Origin: Myxococcus stipitatus
Lineage (GTDB): Bacteria; Myxococcota; Myxococcia; Myxococcales; Myxococcaceae
Length of the DNA stretch: 64,000 nt
Reading direction: 5' to 3'
Assembly: GCF_021412625.1 (NCBI RefSeq)
Contig: NZ_JAKCFI010000015.1
Coordinates: 62,001-126,000, forward strand
Below the pieces are notes generated by a model. That model was not told the origin of the DNA. It did no database searches and saw nothing but the letters and a program-made list of their open reading frames with translations. Within the stretch, counting starts at the first letter, position 1. Every line of letters begins with the position of its first letter. Shown here in pieces: positions 9,370-20,214 of the stretch. The position numbers and the translations under genes were made by a program.

Positions 9370-10995
9370 ATGACCGCTGAAGCCCCTCCTCCGAAGATTC
9401 CCGCCTACGGCGCCGGCGTGGTGGTGAAGGGCGCCTGGCACCCCGACTACGCGGAAATCCTCACCCCGGCGGCGCTCGACTTCGTGGCGAAGCTGGCGCG
9501 GGCCTTCGGGGAGCGCCGCCTGGCGCTGCTGGAGCGCCGCAAGGCGGCCCAGGCGGCCTGGCGCAAGGGCGAGCGGCCCCACTTCCTGCCGGAGACGAAG
9601 TCCATCCGGGAGGGGAGCTGGACGGTGGCCCCCCTGCCCCCGGACATCCTGGACCGGCGCGTCGAAATCACCGGCCCGGTCGACCGGAAGATGATCATCA
9701 ACGCGCTCAACTCCGGCGCGAACGTCTTCATGGCGGACTTCGAGGACGCCAACAGCCCCACCTGGGACAACGTCGTGCGCGGCCAGCTCAACCTGCGCGA
9801 CGCCGTCCGCCGCACAATCTCCTTCACCGCCGACGGCGGCAAGCGCTACGCCCTCAACGAGAAGACGGCCGTCCTCTTCGTGCGTCCCCGGGGCTGGCAC
9901 CTGCCCGAGCGCCACGTCGAAATCGACGGCAAGCCCGTCTCCGGCTCGCTCTTCGACTTCGGCCTCTTCTTCTTCCACAACGCCCGCGAGCAGCTCGCGC
10001 GCGGCACCGGCCCCTACTTCTACCTGCCGAAGATGCAGAGCCACCTGGAGGCCCGCCTCTGGAACGACGTGTTCCTGCTGGCCCAGGACACGCTCGGCAT
10101 CCCCCACGGCACCATCAAGGCCACGGTCCTCATCGAGACGCTGCCCGCCGCCTTCGAGATGGACGAAATCCTCTACGAGCTGCGCCAGCACTCCGCCGGC
10201 CTCAACTGCGGCCGCTGGGACTACATCTTCAGCTTCATCAAGACGCTCCAGTCCGACACCAGCGTGGTGCTGCCGGACCGCGGCCAGGTCACCATGGACA
10301 AGGCGTTCCTCAACGCCTACTCCCAGCTGCTCATCCAGACGTGCCACCGCCGCAACGTGCACGCCATGGGCGGCATGGCCGCCTTCATCCCCATCAAGGG
10401 CGACGCCGCCGCCAACGAGGCCGTCCTCGAGAAGGTCCGCGCCGACAAGCTGCGCGAGGTGAAGAACGGCCACGACGGCACCTGGGTCGCCCACCCCGGC
10501 CTCGTCTCCCTCGCGCGCGACATCTTCGACGCGAACATGAAGGGGCCAAACCAGCTGTCCAACAAGCGCGAGGACGTGCGCGTCACCGAAGCCGACCTGC
10601 TCAAGGTCCCCTCCGGCACCCGCACCGAGGAGGGCCTGCGCCACAACCTGCGCGTGGGCATCCAGTACACCGCCGCGTGGCTGGGCGGCCTGGGCTGCGT
10701 GCCCCTCTACAACCTCATGGAGGACGCGGCGACGGCGGAAATCTCCCGCGCCCAGGTGTGGCAGTGGCTGCACCACCACGCCTCGCTCGCCGACGGCCGC
10801 GAGGTGACCCAGGGCCTGTTCCAGCAGCTGCTCGCCGAGGAGATGGCCCACCTCGAGAAGGAGGGCGCGAGTGAGCGCTACGGCGCCGCCCACCTTTCGC
10901 GCGCCCGAGCGCTCTTCGAGCAGCTGTCCACCGCGGACACCTTCGAGGACTTCCTCACCCTGCCCGCCTACGCGGCGCTGGACGCATCGGCCTGA
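9370..10995 (+). CDS. aceB: malate synthase A
   Basis: This 541-residue enzyme condenses glyoxylate with acetyl-CoA to give malate, the second step of the glyoxylate bypass, in the cytoplasm. Family blocks visible include [17 protein letters not shown] (102-118), RPRGWHLPE (around 176), [15 protein letters not shown] and [26 protein letters not shown], the Mg/substrate region of isoform A. Then come [12 protein letters not shown] and the C-terminal R-H-N-L-x-V-G-I block. Length matches isoform A (about 530-540), not the longer isoform G. It is 60 nt upstream of aceA on the same strand and forms an operon with it. Confidence 0.96.
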   Translation: MTAEAPPPKIPAYGAGVVVKGAWHPDYAEILTPAALDFVAKLARAFGERRLALLERRKAAQAAWRKGERPHFLPETKSIREGSWTVAPLPPDILDRRVEITGPVDRKMIINALNSGANVFMADFEDANSPTWDNVVRGQLNLRDAVRRTISFTADGGKRYALNEKTAVLFVRPRGWHLPERHVEIDGKPVSGSLFDFGLFFFHNAREQLARGTGPYFYLPKMQSHLEARLWNDVFLLAQDTLGIPHGTIKATVLIETLPAAFEMDEILYELRQHSAGLNCGRWDYIFSFIKTLQSDTSVVLPDRGQVTMDKAFLNAYSQLLIQTCHRRNVHAMGGMAAFIPIKGDAAANEAVLEKVRADKLREVKNGHDGTWVAHPGLVSLARDIFDANMKGPNQLSNKREDVRVTEADLLKVPSGTRTEEGLRHNLRVGIQYTAAWLGGLGCVPLYNLMEDAATAEISRAQVWQWLHHHASLADGREVTQGLFQQLLAEEMAHLEKEGASERYGAAHLSRARALFEQLSTADTFEDFLTLPAYAALDASA

Positions 10996-11055
10996 CCTTC
11001 CATCGAACCGACGAACGAAACGCCTTCACACCTTCACTGTAGCGAGGAGCCTGAG

Positions 11056-12342
<1,287 letters not shown>

Positions 12343-12409
12343 TCCCGGGCGTCCCCGACGCCCCCTTCCGCGAGGCCGTGGGCTTCGGGCGTCCGTTCCG
12401 CCCGCAAGT

Positions 12410-12440
12410 CCCCGGCCTCCGGCCTTTTTCGGGGCCGGGG
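12410..12440 (+). terminator. terminator-like palindrome after aceBA
   Basis: Inside the 8-bp inverted repeat CCCCGGCC/GGCCGGGG (12410-12417 and 12433-12440) a small GGCC-TCC-GGCC hairpin is followed directly by five Ts (12425-12429). This is the most classical intrinsic-terminator look among the hairpins in this window. Confidence 0.5.
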
Positions 12441-12552
12441 TCCTCGATGTCCCACCCCGGACGCAACTTCCGGCGGGGCTGGGCGATAATGCGGATCAGA
12501 CGTCCGAGATTCGCGCGGGGTGCGCCCCGCGGACCGCCACGGAGCCAGCGCC

Positions 12553-12978
12553 ATGAGCAGCATCAACTCCCTCACGGGCCCCCGCGTCCAGTCCTTCGGC
12601 ACCCAGGCCCAGGCCCCCGCCTCGCGCGCGGGCTTCGGCTCGCTCATCCAGCAGAACCCGGCGGGCGGGTCCATGTCGGCCGCCTACCGGCCGGGCGACC
12701 AGACGATGGCCTCGGGCGGCCAGGTGGTCTCCTCGGCGCTCTCCTCCGTGGGCGCCTCGTCCGGCAACGGCATCCTGAACTCCTACCTGTCCGCGGTGGG
12801 CCGTGGCCCCATCTCCGAGGACGGCACCCAGGGCGCCAGCGGCCAGCCCGCCGCCGGGAGCCAGGCGGAGCAGGAGCAGAAGGTCGTCATGGAGCTGGCG
12901 GAGCTGTCGGCGGCGACGCTGAGCAACTCCATCCTGCACATGGGCAACAAGATGAAGATCAGCCTGGACACCGAGTAG
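12553..12978 (+). CDS. hypothetical protein, Ser/Gly/Gln-rich
   Basis: A 141-residue protein I do not recognise. The first 90 residues are low in hydrophobics and rich in Ser, Gly, Ala and Gln, which suggests disorder. The last 40 (QEQKVVMELAELSAATLSNSILHMGNKMKI) could form an amphipathic helix. There is no signal peptide or membrane segment. The start at 12553 follows a GGAG site and begins MSSINSLTGPRVQ. It ends three bases from the converging gene at 12982. Codon use is typical of the window, so it is probably a real gene restricted to myxobacteria. Confidence 0.55.
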   Translation: MSSINSLTGPRVQSFGTQAQAPASRAGFGSLIQQNPAGGSMSAAYRPGDQTMASGGQVVSSALSSVGASSGNGILNSYLSAVGRGPISEDGTQGASGQPAAGSQAEQEQKVVMELAELSAATLSNSILHMGNKMKISLDTE

Positions 12979-12981
12979 CGC

Positions 12982-13239
12982 TCAGTACCACCAGCGCCTC
13001 CACTTCTTGCGGTCGATGGACTTCAGGTAGGCCTCGCGTTGGCCCGCCTGGAGGTCCCCCTCGCCATCCCACGGGTGCTCGGTCTCCGTGCGCTGGCCCC
13101 CATCCTGGTCCGTCACGTCGTTGAGGAAGCCCGCCCGCCCCTCCGCCGGGACCACGTCGCCATCCACGTCCGGGTCCTTCTGCTTGTCTGGATCCAACGG
13201 GATGCCCAGCGGCGTGTTGAGGTAGTCCTTCGAGTCCAT
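12982..13239 (-). CDS. small acidic hypothetical protein
   Basis: An 85-residue, highly charged, Asp/Gly-rich cytoplasmic protein (for example LDPDKQKDPDVDGDVV) ending in a basic aromatic tail RKKWRRWWY. A clean AAGGAG ribosome site lies 6-7 nt before the ATG, which makes it a credible gene. No family is recognised. The tail-to-tail distance to the preceding gene is only three bases. Confidence 0.55.
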   Translation of the reverse strand: MDSKDYLNTPLGIPLDPDKQKDPDVDGDVVPAEGRAGFLNDVTDQDGGQRTETEHPWDGEGDLQAGQREAYLKSIDRKKWRRWWY

Positions 13240-13342
13240 GTCATCGCTCCTTCGAGGGGACGGGTGCGGCCCGTGACTCGAAGGTGGGGATGGCGTGTCC
13301 CCCCGCGCAGCATGGCGGCCCGCCGGGCGGGCCCGCGTCGCC

Positions 13343-13684
13343 TCAGTTGAGGTACTTCGGACGGGGCGGCGTCGGTGGCGGTGCCTGCCGCATCAGCTCC
13401 AGCCCCTGGCGGGTGAGGATGAAGCGCACGACGCCCGAGCCGCGCTCGGTTTCGATCTCCGCCTCGAAGGCCGGCCCGGCGATTCCGCCCAGGGCCACCT
13501 CCTTGCGCAGGTTGCGCACCTTGCCGCTCAGCAGGTCCCCGGCCACCTCCTTCACCGCGTCGCCGCGCTCGTGCAGCTCGTACGCCGTCTGGTGCAGCGT
13601 CATGGCGAGCGAGGGGGTCAGCGGTTGGGAGCTGAAGAGGACGGAGATGAGCAGCCAGTAGGGAGGGGTCTCGTCGGAGGACAT
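13343..13684 (-). CDS. hypothetical protein
   Basis: A 113-residue protein of unknown function. The middle region (LTLHQTAYELHERGDAVKEVAGDLLSGKVRNLRKEVALGG) is predicted to be helical and the second half forms strands (FEAEIETERGSGVVRFILTRQGLELM). It ends in a Pro-rich tail. No signal peptide. It lies 103 nt upstream of the small acidic gene on the same strand. Length and codon use support a real gene, but nothing points to a role. Confidence 0.5.
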   Translation of the reverse strand: MSSDETPPYWLLISVLFSSQPLTPSLAMTLHQTAYELHERGDAVKEVAGDLLSGKVRNLRKEVALGGIAGPAFEAEIETERGSGVVRFILTRQGLELMRQAPPPTPPRPKYLN

Positions 13685-13764
13685 CGCGCCCCCATCCTAA
13701 GCGCCCGCGTGCCCTCGGGCCCGTCGAAGTGACACGCGCGCGGCGAGCGGCCGGCGGGGAGTGC

Positions 13765-15048
13765 TCAGCCCGCCCGGGGGCGACGGCGCGACGCGATGCC
13801 CTCGGCCAGCACCGCTTGATGCTTCCAATGGCCGTACAGCCGCCCCTGCGAGGCGAGCCTGTCCAGCTTCCGCCGCGTCTCGTCGTCCACCTGCCCCGGA
13901 GGGGCGTCGCGGAAGGGTGTCCCCGGCAGGGGCATGAACGTGTGGCCGTGCACGCGGGCTCCCAGCTCCGCCAGCCGCTCCATGAGCGCGACGGTGGCCT
14001 CCACGTCGGAGGCCTCCTCGCCGGGCAGCCCGAGGATGAAGTCCACGTTGGGCACGAAGCCGCCCTCCACCGCCAGCCGCGTGGCGCGGACCACCGTCTC
14101 CACGTCGTGGCCCCGGCGCGTGCTCTGGAGGATGCGCTCGGAGCCGGACTGGCCGCCGATGATGAGGTTGTCGTTGTGCACGTAGCGCTTGAGCAGCGCG
14201 AGCGCCTCCGGCGTGACGTGCTCCGGGCGCACCTCCGACGGGAAGGTGCCGTAGTACACGCGCCCGTCGGGGCCCATCGCCTCGCGCACCGCCGCGAGCA
14301 GCGCCTCCACCGCGGCCAGGTTCATCGTCTCGTCCCCCGTGCCGTAGGACATGGACGTGGGGGTGATGAAGCGCAGGTCGCGCTTGCCCGCGCGCCGCAG
14401 CTCCCGCGCCCAGTGGGCCACGTTGGCCACCGAGCGGTGGCGGAAGCGCGCCTTGCTCATGAAGGGCGTCTGGCAGAAGCGGCACGCGTAGATGCAGCCG
14501 CGCGTGATTTCGATGGCGCCGTACTTGGAGTGGCGCGCCGCGAAGGGCGGGAAGTCGTCGAGCTTCACGCCCTCGCCCCGGCCGTTCTGCTCCAGCCTGC
14601 CGTCCTTCAGCCACGCGACGCCGTGGGTGCCGCGCGGGTCCTCGCCCCGCTGGACGCGCCCCAGCAGCTCGCGCAGCGAGTGCTCGCCCTCGCCCACCGC
14701 GATGACGTCGAAGCCGGCCTGGAGCGTCTGGAGCGGCTCGGCGGTCGCGTGCACGCCGCCGGCGATGCACAGCACCGAGCGGCCCTCCAGCCGCTCGCGC
14801 ACGAACGTCAGCTCCTCCACGGCGGGGGCGAAGCTGGCGGAGTAGAAGGACCACGCGGCCACCACCGTGTCGCCCGCGTCGACGCGCTCGCGCACGGTGG
14901 CCAGCAGCGTGTCCCTGTCACGCGGGAACCACAGCTTCACGTCCGCGAGCGCCGGGTCCGACTCCACGGCGCCCGCCAGCACGGTGAAGGCGTACTTGCC
15001 CGGATACTGGTAGCTGAGGACGAGCGAGACGGGGCGGCGCGGCTGCAT
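13765..15048 (-). CDS. B12-binding domain / radical SAM protein, TIGR04013-like
   Basis: A 427-residue protein. Residues 1-150 resemble a cobalamin-binding Rossmann domain (VAAWSFYSASF, IAGGVHATAEPLQTL, DVIAVGEGE). The radical SAM core follows with RGCIYACRFCQTPF, giving the 4Fe-4S ligands C185, C189 and C192. The tail has the YG-x-F and HGHTFMPLPGTP segments typical of the MJ_1487/TIGR04013 group. The reaction of that group is unknown; methylation or radical rearrangement is likely. The start at 15048 (MQPRRPVSLVLSYQYPGKY) fits the family start. It stands alone on this strand. Confidence 0.8.
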   Translation of the reverse strand: MQPRRPVSLVLSYQYPGKYAFTVLAGAVESDPALADVKLWFPRDRDTLLATVRERVDAGDTVVAAWSFYSASFAPAVEELTFVRERLEGRSVLCIAGGVHATAEPLQTLQAGFDVIAVGEGEHSLRELLGRVQRGEDPRGTHGVAWLKDGRLEQNGRGEGVKLDDFPPFAARHSKYGAIEITRGCIYACRFCQTPFMSKARFRHRSVANVAHWARELRRAGKRDLRFITPTSMSYGTGDETMNLAAVEALLAAVREAMGPDGRVYYGTFPSEVRPEHVTPEALALLKRYVHNDNLIIGGQSGSERILQSTRRGHDVETVVRATRLAVEGGFVPNVDFILGLPGEEASDVEATVALMERLAELGARVHGHTFMPLPGTPFRDAPPGQVDDETRRKLDRLASQGRLYGHWKHQAVLAEGIASRRRPRAG

Positions 15049-15124
15049 GCGGGGACAGCATGATGCCACACGCCCCGCGCCACCAGCGCGACGACGAGCA
15101 GGCGGGCGGGCGCGTCCCCCACCC

Positions 15125-16723
15125 TCAGCGGGTGGCGGCCTCGGGGGTGGGTCGCACCAGGTCGAGAACGCGGGTGACGAGCGACGGGAAGGCCATGGCC
15201 CGGGGAGCCACCCGCTCGTCCAGGTCCGCCATGCGCGCCACCACCAGGTCATACTCGGGGAACACGAGGACCGTCTGACCTCCGGTGCCCATGGCGGCGA
15301 AGCCCTCGGGAGGCCCCTCCATCGTCATCCTGTAGCTGGCGCGCAGCACCTTGGACTCGAAGTCGGTGAGGGCCTTTTCGCTCCCGAGCCGCTCGACGAG
15401 GGCCCTGGCCAACACGTCCTGCACCATGGGACGGCCCACCAGGTCCGCGAGCTTCGCCAGCGTCTGCTCCGGGACGCCGTTCGCCCGCGCCTCGTCCAGC
15501 ATCGGCTGGACCAGGGTCATGGTGGGACGCTGCTCGTACACGAGCCACCACAACAGCCCGCCCGAAGGGGCATGGGGCTGCGCCGCCATGGTGCACTCAC
15601 GCACCCAGGCCTCGCTCAGGATGCGCTGGCCAGCCCAGACGCCCTTCTGGAGCATCAACTGCCCCACCTTCGCGAAGTCCACCGGATGAAGTTGCAGCCC
15701 CGCCATGCCCACCGCGTTACCCGCGGGGTCCTTGTCCCAGCGGAAGTCACGGATGCCCAGCGGAGCGAAGAGCCGCCGCTCCAGGTACGCATCCAGCTTC
15801 TCTCCGGACGCGCGCTCGACGATGCCCGACAACAGGTTGACGGCGTTGTTGTTGTAGAAGAACCGACTGCCCGGCTCCTCCGTGACGCGGGACTCCAACG
15901 CGTGGCGGACGAAGTCCCTCGCGTCGTAGATGTCCTGGGCGGAGCGCTGCGCGTCCAGCCCCGACGTGTGGTTGAGCAGGTGCCGCACCGTCACCTTCGC
16001 CGCGAGTCCCTCCCTCCACTCCGGGAAGAAGCGCGACACGGGCGTGTCCGCGGACGGAATCCGTCCCTCGTCGATGAGCAGTCCGATGGCCAGCGCCACC
16101 ACGCCCTTCGTGGCCGACATGGTCTCGATCCGGTGGCTCTCTCCACCGAAGTACCACTCGCCCACCAGCCTGCCATGGCGTAGCAGCACCAACCCCGCCG
16201 ACCCCGCCTCCTCCGCCGCCTTCACCAGCGCCGCCAGCGCCGGCTCCGAGAGCCCCGCGTCGCGCGCCGATATCCGCTCCAGCCCCGAGCCCACCCCAGC
16301 CGCCTCGCGCGCCGCGCGCGCGTTGCGCGTCGCCTGCTCCACCAGCGCCTCATACCCTGGCAACTGGCGGACGGGCTCCAGGGCCTTGGCGAAACGAAGC
16401 CCGGCCGGGTCCGCGAAGCCACTTCGCACAGCCCGCTCCACCCAGGTGAAGGACGCCGTCGGGTCTCCCACGCGCGCCGCCGCCAAGGCGGCCGACCACG
16501 CGACCTCGGGGTAGACGTGCCCCGCCTCCCAGGTGGACTTCAGGAGCGCATGCGCCTTCCCGAGCTCTCCCCCGTCCACGAGCTTCCACGCCTGGTTGAT
16601 GGCATGGGTCGCTTCGGGAGTCGGCGCGGGAGCGTTCCACTCCGAGGTCGGCGCCGGCGGGGGACTCGTCGGCGCGTGGGCGCAGGCCAGCAGCAGACAG
16701 ACGACGATGACGGGATGTCGCAT
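15125..16723 (-). CDS. serine hydrolase lipoprotein (class C beta-lactamase fold), downstream copy
   Basis: A 532-residue protein with a lipoprotein-type leader (VVCLLLACAH). An N-terminal helical repeat region (about 35-140) resembles tetratricopeptide helices. The beta-lactamase/esterase domain shows nucleophile S203 and K206 in MSATKG, Y290-N-N292 as the second motif and GTGGQ near 479 as the third. Such enzymes hydrolyse peptides or esters in the periplasm rather than necessarily destroying antibiotics. It begins 29 nt after the stop of a close paralogue on the same strand, so the two look like a tandem duplication in one operon. Substrate unknown. Confidence 0.82.
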   Translation of the reverse strand: MRHPVIVVCLLLACAHAPTSPPPAPTSEWNAPAPTPEATHAINQAWKLVDGGELGKAHALLKSTWEAGHVYPEVAWSAALAAARVGDPTASFTWVERAVRSGFADPAGLRFAKALEPVRQLPGYEALVEQATRNARAAREAAGVGSGLERISARDAGLSEPALAALVKAAEEAGSAGLVLLRHGRLVGEWYFGGESHRIETMSATKGVVALAIGLLIDEGRIPSADTPVSRFFPEWREGLAAKVTVRHLLNHTSGLDAQRSAQDIYDARDFVRHALESRVTEEPGSRFFYNNNAVNLLSGIVERASGEKLDAYLERRLFAPLGIRDFRWDKDPAGNAVGMAGLQLHPVDFAKVGQLMLQKGVWAGQRILSEAWVRECTMAAQPHAPSGGLLWWLVYEQRPTMTLVQPMLDEARANGVPEQTLAKLADLVGRPMVQDVLARALVERLGSEKALTDFESKVLRASYRMTMEGPPEGFAAMGTGGQTVLVFPEYDLVVARMADLDERVAPRAMAFPSLVTRVLDLVRPTPEAATR

Positions 16724-16752
16724 CTGGTATCTCCAGACCTTCTGGCGAGGAT

Positions 16753-18345
16753 TCAACGTGGAGCGGGCCGCACCAGGTCGAGCACCCGCTGCCCCAGGGT
16801 CCGGAACTCGATGGCCTCGTCGACCTCGCCCCCCGTGATGGCCATCCGCGCGACGACGATGTCATGCTCGGGGAACACGAGCAGCTGTTGTCCTCCCTGT
16901 CCCATCGCCGCGAACCCCACCACACGTCCCACCCCCCATCGCTTGACTCCCGCGGGCGCGGCCTTGTCGAACAGCTCGAAGGAGGCTTCCGCCCCCAGCG
17001 CCGTGAACAGGCGCTCGTAGAGCTCCCGCCCCTCGAAGTCCCGCCCCATCAATTCCTGGACCCGCCCCAACGACGCCTCCGACGCGCCGTTGCCACGGGC
17101 CCGAACCAGCAGGTCCGGGTCGAGCGCCATCCGCGTCCCTTCCTCGTAGACGAGCCACCAGAGCAGGCCGGAGGTGGTGTCGTGGGACTGGGCGGGCGCC
17201 GCCCCCAGCTCGCGAATCCAGGCCTCGCTCAGGATGCGCTCGCCGCGCCACACGCCCCGCTGGAGCAGCAGCTGTCCAAGCTTCGCGAAGTCCAACGGAT
17301 GGACCTTGAAGCCAGCCATTCCCACCGGGTTCCCCGACGGGTCCGTGGACCAGACGATGTCCTGGATGCCGAGCGGCGTGAAGAGCCGCCGCCTCAGGTA
17401 GGCTTCCAGCTTCTCCCCCGCCGCGCGCTCGGCGATGCCAGCCACGAGGTTGGTCGCCTTGTTGTTGTAGAAGAACCGGCGGCCGGGCTCATCCACGACG
17501 GCCGAGTCCAGCGCCAGCCGCACATAGTCCTTCGCCTCGTAGATTTCCCCAGCGGTGCGCCGGGCCGCGAGCCCCGAGGTGTGGCTGAGCAGGTGCCGCA
17601 ACGTCACCTGGGCCTTCAGGCCCTCCTTCCACTCCGGGAAGAAGTGGGACACGGGCGTGTCCACGGACGGAATCTTCCCATCGTCGATGAGCAGCCCGAT
17701 GGCCAGCGCCACCACGCCCTTCGTCGCCGACATGGCCTCGATGCGCTCGCTCTCCCCGCCGAAGTACCACTCCCCCACCAGCTTGCCCCGGCGCAGCAGC
17801 ACCAGCCCCGAGGAGCTCGCCTCCTCCGCCGCCTTCACCAGCGCGGCCAGCTCGGGCTCCGAGATGCCCGCCTCGGCCGGAGAGATTCGCTCGAGTCCCG
17901 AGCCCACGCCCGCCGCCTCACGCGCGGCCCGCGCATTGCGTCGCGCGCCCTCCAACAGGGCGTCGTAGCCAGGCAGCGCGCGGACGGGCTCCATCGCCCG
18001 GGAGGAGCGAAGGCTGTAGAGGTTCTTGAAGCCGTGCTGGACGGCACGCTCCAGCCAGTGGGACGACGCGGCGGCATCTCCCCCGAGCCCCGCCGACACG
18101 GCCGCCGCCCATGCGATGTCCGGGTGGGCATGTCCCGCGTCCCAGAGCGCTGTCACGAGCGCGAGGGCCTTCGCGCTCTCCCCTCCTTCGACCGCTTCCC
18201 AGGCCCGCATGACCACGCCCTCCTCCTCGGGCGTGAGCGAAACCACCGGGCCGGGGGGCGTCACGGCGCCATCCGCCGGGGACGACGTCCGTGAGTGGGC
18301 ACAGGCCAGCAGGGAGCAGCAGACCGCGAAGAGGAGCTGTCGCAT
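16753..18345 (-). CDS. serine hydrolase lipoprotein (class C beta-lactamase fold), upstream copy
   Basis: A 530-residue paralogue of the next gene downstream with the same layout: lipoprotein leader (SLLACAH), helical N-terminal region and hydrolase domain. Active-site residues are S206/K209 in MSATKG, Y293-N295 in FFYNNKA and GQGGQ as the third motif. A GGAGG site lies close before the ATG at 18345. The copies match along almost their full length (identical blocks such as EAAGVGSGLERIS), yet differ at many positions, so the duplication is not recent. Both should be exported and lipid-anchored. Confidence 0.82.
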   Translation of the reverse strand: MRQLLFAVCCSLLACAHSRTSSPADGAVTPPGPVVSLTPEEEGVVMRAWEAVEGGESAKALALVTALWDAGHAHPDIAWAAAVSAGLGGDAAASSHWLERAVQHGFKNLYSLRSSRAMEPVRALPGYDALLEGARRNARAAREAAGVGSGLERISPAEAGISEPELAALVKAAEEASSSGLVLLRRGKLVGEWYFGGESERIEAMSATKGVVALAIGLLIDDGKIPSVDTPVSHFFPEWKEGLKAQVTLRHLLSHTSGLAARRTAGEIYEAKDYVRLALDSAVVDEPGRRFFYNNKATNLVAGIAERAAGEKLEAYLRRRLFTPLGIQDIVWSTDPSGNPVGMAGFKVHPLDFAKLGQLLLQRGVWRGERILSEAWIRELGAAPAQSHDTTSGLLWWLVYEEGTRMALDPDLLVRARGNGASEASLGRVQELMGRDFEGRELYERLFTALGAEASFELFDKAAPAGVKRWGVGRVVGFAAMGQGGQQLLVFPEHDIVVARMAITGGEVDEAIEFRTLGQRVLDLVRPAPR

Positions 18346-18511
18346 CCGGAACCTCCAGGGGACCACGAATGGGCACCACGGCGGCCACCAGGAGCGGAAA
18401 AAAACGAACAGGCTCTTCCGCGCCACGCTCCCTTCGAGTCATGCGAAGGGAGCCCCCCCTGGAACCGCCCTCACAACACACACCGGGCGCGCTTGTTCCC
18501 AGACGGAAGCG

Positions 18512-20035
18512 TCAGTCCGCCGTCCGCGCCAGGAGCTCCCAGGCCGCCCGCACGTGAGGCTCCCGCGTCGTCGTGGCCCCAATCGCCATGCGCAGCACGT
18601 ACCGGGCGGGTTGGCCATCCACGGCGGGCAACACCGTATGCGACAGGAACACCTTCCCCGTCGCGTTGACGCGCTCCAGCAGCGCGCGGTTGCGCGCGTC
18701 GGTGTCCTCCGGACGCGCTCCGGGGAGCGGCTTCAGTCGGAAGCACACCAGCGGGAGCGAGCGCGGCGCGCACACCTCGAAGCGGGCGTCCTCGCGGACC
18801 CAGGACTCGAAGCACTGCCCCAGGCGCACGTGCTCCCGGATGTGGGCGCGCAAGCCCTTCGCGCCGTAGTGGCGCAACACGAACCACAGCTTCAGCGCGC
18901 GGAAGCGCCGCCCCAGGGGCACCTGCCAGTCCCGGTAGTCGATGACGGCGCCGCTCGCGGACGCCGCGTTGCGCAGGTACTCCGGCGCCACGCTGAGCGC
19001 GTCGAGCAACGCGCGACGGTCGCGCGTATAGAAGGCATTGCAGTCGAAGTTGGTGAGCAGCCACTTGTGAGGGTTGAAGGACAGCGAGTCCGCCGCCTCC
19101 ACGCCCTCCAGGAGCCCCCGGTGCTCCGGGCACACCAGCGCCGCGCCCGCCCAGGCCGCGTCGATGTGCAGCCAGCCGCCCGCGGCCTTCACCCCCGTGC
19201 GCTCCAGCACCTCGCCCACCGCGCGCACCGGGTCCACCGCGCCCGAGGACGTCGTCCCCACCGAGGCGCAGACGAAGAAGGGCTTGCGGCCCGCGGCCAG
19301 GTCCTCGCGGATGGCGCGCTCCAGCACGTCGGCGCGCAGCGCGTAGCGGGCATCCGTCTCGATGAGCCGCACGTGCGCCGAGTCCTCCGCGCCATGCGCC
19401 ACGCCACACAGCATGGCCGCCTTGAGCACGGACGAGTGGGCCTGCGTCGACGTGTAGACGACCCACTCGGAGTCCACGGGCGCGCCCTGGCGCCGCACGC
19501 GCTCGCGCGCGGCCACCATCGCCACGAGCGTCGCCTCGCTCGCGGTGCCCTGGATGACGCCGCCGCCTCGCGCGGAGGTGGAGCGGAAGTCCTCCGGCAG
19601 GCCCGTCAGCTCCGCGAGCCAGTCCAACACCCGGGTCTCCAGCTCCGTGGCCGCGGGGCTGGTGGACCAGAGCATGCCCTGCACGCCCAGGCCCGCCGAC
19701 AGCAGCTCTCCCAGCACCGCGGGCCCGGAGGCATTGGCCGGGAAGTAGGCGAAGAACGACGGCGACTGCCAATGCGTCACGCCGGGCAGCACGACATCCT
19801 CCAGCTCCTGGAAGACGGCCTCCCAGCCACGCTCGCCACCCAGGCCCTCCTCGGGAGGATGCGCGGGCAGCTTCGCCGCGACGGCGCCCGGCGCCACCTG
19901 CGAGCGCACCGGGAACGACTCCAGCCGCGCCTGATAGTCGGCGATCCAATCCACCATGCGATGCCCCAACCGCCGGAACTCCTCCGGGCTCAGATGGGGC
20001 ACCACGCCATCATCGTCACGCGAGTCCTGACCCAT
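18512..20035 (-). CDS. group II PLP-dependent decarboxylase (aromatic-L-amino-acid decarboxylase family)
   Basis: A 507-residue fold-type I PLP enzyme, cytoplasmic. The Schiff-base Lys is K324 in SFNPHKWLLTNFDC, the pyridine-N Asp is D292 in HIDAAW and the stacking His is H200 in TQAHSS. The N-terminal swap region HWQSPSFFAYFPAN and the GVIQGTASEATL block are those of plant and bacterial tyrosine/tryptophan/DOPA decarboxylases. The reaction is probably decarboxylation of an aromatic amino acid to an amine. The start at 20035 was chosen for the GGGAGGAG site 8 nt upstream. It faces the hydrolase pair with a 166-nt gap holding no clear signal. Confidence 0.88.
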   Translation of the reverse strand: MGQDSRDDDGVVPHLSPEEFRRLGHRMVDWIADYQARLESFPVRSQVAPGAVAAKLPAHPPEEGLGGERGWEAVFQELEDVVLPGVTHWQSPSFFAYFPANASGPAVLGELLSAGLGVQGMLWSTSPAATELETRVLDWLAELTGLPEDFRSTSARGGGVIQGTASEATLVAMVAARERVRRQGAPVDSEWVVYTSTQAHSSVLKAAMLCGVAHGAEDSAHVRLIETDARYALRADVLERAIREDLAAGRKPFFVCASVGTTSSGAVDPVRAVGEVLERTGVKAAGGWLHIDAAWAGAALVCPEHRGLLEGVEAADSLSFNPHKWLLTNFDCNAFYTRDRRALLDALSVAPEYLRNAASASGAVIDYRDWQVPLGRRFRALKLWFVLRHYGAKGLRAHIREHVRLGQCFESWVREDARFEVCAPRSLPLVCFRLKPLPGARPEDTDARNRALLERVNATGKVFLSHTVLPAVDGQPARYVLRMAIGATTTREPHVRAAWELLARTAD

Positions 20036-20214
20036 GCGCGCACTCCTCCCATGCACCGCGCCGGTCTTCAAACACCGACGTCGCGCGAAAGGAAAGCCTG
20101 TTCACCAGGACGCGAACGGAACGGGGCGTCAGGCCCCCGCCCCCGGCGGCGCATGCACCCATTGGACGAGCTGGATGATGACGCCAGTCAAGGTCATCTC
20201 TGGCACTGAGAGAC

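Noticed and set aside
13697-14854. Minus-strand frame overlapping the radical SAM gene
   Set aside because: Arg/Gly/Ala-rich shadow; the CxxxCxxC motif is only in the other frame.
15119-15135. Small inverted repeat at the end of the downstream serine hydrolase gene
   Set aside because: Only six base pairs, within expectation for this base composition.
15125-18345. Antibiotic-resistance beta-lactamases
   Set aside because: The fold and motifs are those of the broad serine-hydrolase family; nothing shows activity on beta-lactams.
20195-20214. TGGCAC near the tetR start as a sigma-54 -24 element
   Set aside because: No TTGC element at the right distance.
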